A stretch of DNA of 11,307 bases from Gammaproteobacteria bacterium UBA2810 (GTDB taxonomy: Bacteria; Pseudomonadota; Gammaproteobacteria; Enterobacterales; Succinivibrionaceae). The translations under genes and the position numbers were made by a program. The notes below the pieces were generated by a model. That model saw only the letters and a program-made list of their open reading frames with translations. It was not told the origin of the DNA and searched no databases. The stretch is from assembly GCA_002351705.1 (NCBI GenBank), contig DEHC01000045.1, positions 1 to 11,307 of the forward strand, written 5' to 3'. Of the stretch, positions 10,726-11,307 are shown in pieces (position 1 is the stretch's first letter; each line of letters opens with the position of its first letter).

Positions 10726-11139
10726 ATGATCCGTGAGATAGTGAAAGACCAGGAATTCCTGCAGCAGCCATCAACAGCCGCCACGCCTGACGACAGGGAG
10801 GCGGGACAGGATCTCCTCGACACGCTCATCGCACATAAGGACCACTGCGCAGGACTGGCGGCCAACATGATCGGAGTGTCAAAGACCATCCTTGCCGTGG
10901 TCTTCAGGAACAGATTCCTCCTCATGTACAACCCGGTCATCACCGGGCACAGCGAAGCCTCATTCGAGGCCATGGAAGGCTGCCTATCGCTCCCTGGGGA
11001 TCGTCCGGTGAAGAGGTACGAGCAGATTGAGGTGGAGTACTTCGACGCGGATTTCAGGAAGAAGCGCCGGGTATTCACCGGACTCACCGCGCAGGCCGTA
11101 CAGCACGAGATGGACCACTTCGCAGGGAAGCTCATCTGA
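10726..11139 (+). CDS. Short peptide-deformylase-like protein
   Basis: A 137-residue protein of the peptide deformylase family, which removes formyl groups from nascent proteins using a bound metal. Motif II is EGCLSLPG at 84-91 (metal ligand Cys86) and motif III is QHEMDHFAG at 126-134 (ligands His127 and His131, catalytic Glu128). Motif I reads GLAANMIG at 43-50, so the usual Gln is Met. The protein stops just after motif III and lacks the C-terminal helix of E. coli Def (169 residues). The short form with GLAANMIG resembles, from memory, an extra deformylase type common in Firmicutes, so this may be a transferred or accessory copy and not the housekeeping def; no fmt lies nearby. AAGGAG sits about 11 nt before the ATG, longer than ideal. 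It may be cotranscribed with the ATPase gene upstream. Confidence 0.82.
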   Translation: MIREIVKDQEFLQQPSTAATPDDREAGQDLLDTLIAHKDHCAGLAANMIGVSKTILAVVFRNRFLLMYNPVITGHSEASFEAMEGCLSLPGDRPVKRYEQIEVEYFDADFRKKRRVFTGLTAQAVQHEMDHFAGKLI

Positions 11140-11156
11140 CTGATGTCCCTCATACT

Positions 11157-11184
11157 GCCGGCTCATTATTTACTGAATGCCGGC
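11157..11184 (+). terminator. Weak hairpin after the deformylase-like gene
   Basis: GCCGGC at 11157-11162 can pair with GCCGGC at 11179-11184, and TCA/TGA just inside can add pairs with a 2-nt bulge. It begins 18 nt past the stop. No T run follows (GTTCCG), so it is only a possible terminator. The remaining bases to the right edge (11185-11307) show no clear gene. Confidence 0.3.
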
Positions 11185-11307
11185 GTTCCGAAGACAGCAG
11201 AAACCAGGATACGCAGACATCAGACAGAGACGGGAACGACGCAGCGGAAAAAAAAGAGAGCCTAGGAGCTTAATGGTGAATTTCTGATAGGGCGAGATCA
11301 TATATGA

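Noticed and set aside
11265..11307. Start of another gene at the right edge (AGGAG then ATG at about 11274; another ATG at 11304)
   Set aside because: The first ATG gives only Met-Val-Asn-Phe before TGA-TAG, and the second has one codon in the window and no clear ribosome site. Too little sequence to support a gene.

Overview
The window is GC-rich, gene-dense chromosomal DNA from a Gram-negative bacterium. A gammaproteobacterium is most likely: the MshJ, SSB and TcdA homologues read like gammaproteobacterial proteins, and MSHA-type pilus genes are mostly found there. The arginine codon AGG is common in the genes I read through, which does not fit an enteric-like genome and would fit a more divergent lineage (Succinivibrionaceae or another Aeromonadales relative is a guess). 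I cannot name the species.

Layout. Positions 1-2947 (minus strand) hold the start of an MSHA/type IV pilus assembly operon: mshI (PilM-like), a PilN-like gene, mshJ (PilO-like) and mshK (PilP-like, cut by the left edge). The reading frames overlap by 4 nt or sit 1 nt apart. Positions 3118-3891 (minus) hold ssb, with a terminator behind it and its own promoter in front. Positions 4085-8500 (minus) hold a tightly coupled block, tcdA-crcB-crcB-polA, in which every junction is ATGA or TGATG. It is followed by a terminator and has a candidate promoter near 8605. Positions 8709-9233 (minus) encode a small secreted Sel1-repeat protein. From 9473 the coding strand switches: an AAA_14/DUF4143 ATPase (9473-10672) and a short peptide-deformylase-like protein (10726-11139) read rightward and may form one transcript. 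No stretch over 300 bases lacks a gene.

How the genes work together. The pilus genes encode the inner-membrane/periplasmic alignment complex of an MSHA-type pilus; the secretin gene (mshL) would be expected just past the left edge. PolA and SSB are DNA replication and repair proteins. The two CrcB proteins should form a heterodimeric fluoride channel, and TcdA finishes the ct6A modification of tRNA; why they share an operon with polA is not evident.

I found no clear new defence or mobile system. The best leads are: a DNA polymerase I whose proofreading exonuclease residues appear to be lost although 5'-nuclease and polymerase motifs are intact; polA as the translationally coupled last gene of a tRNA-modification/fluoride-export operon; two CrcB subunits with asymmetric pore residues and opposite predicted topology; palindromes flanking the ssb promoter; a tyrosine/arginine-rich SSB linker; and an ATPase and a deformylase with non-canonical active-site residues. 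All calls come from reading the sequence; no database search was run.
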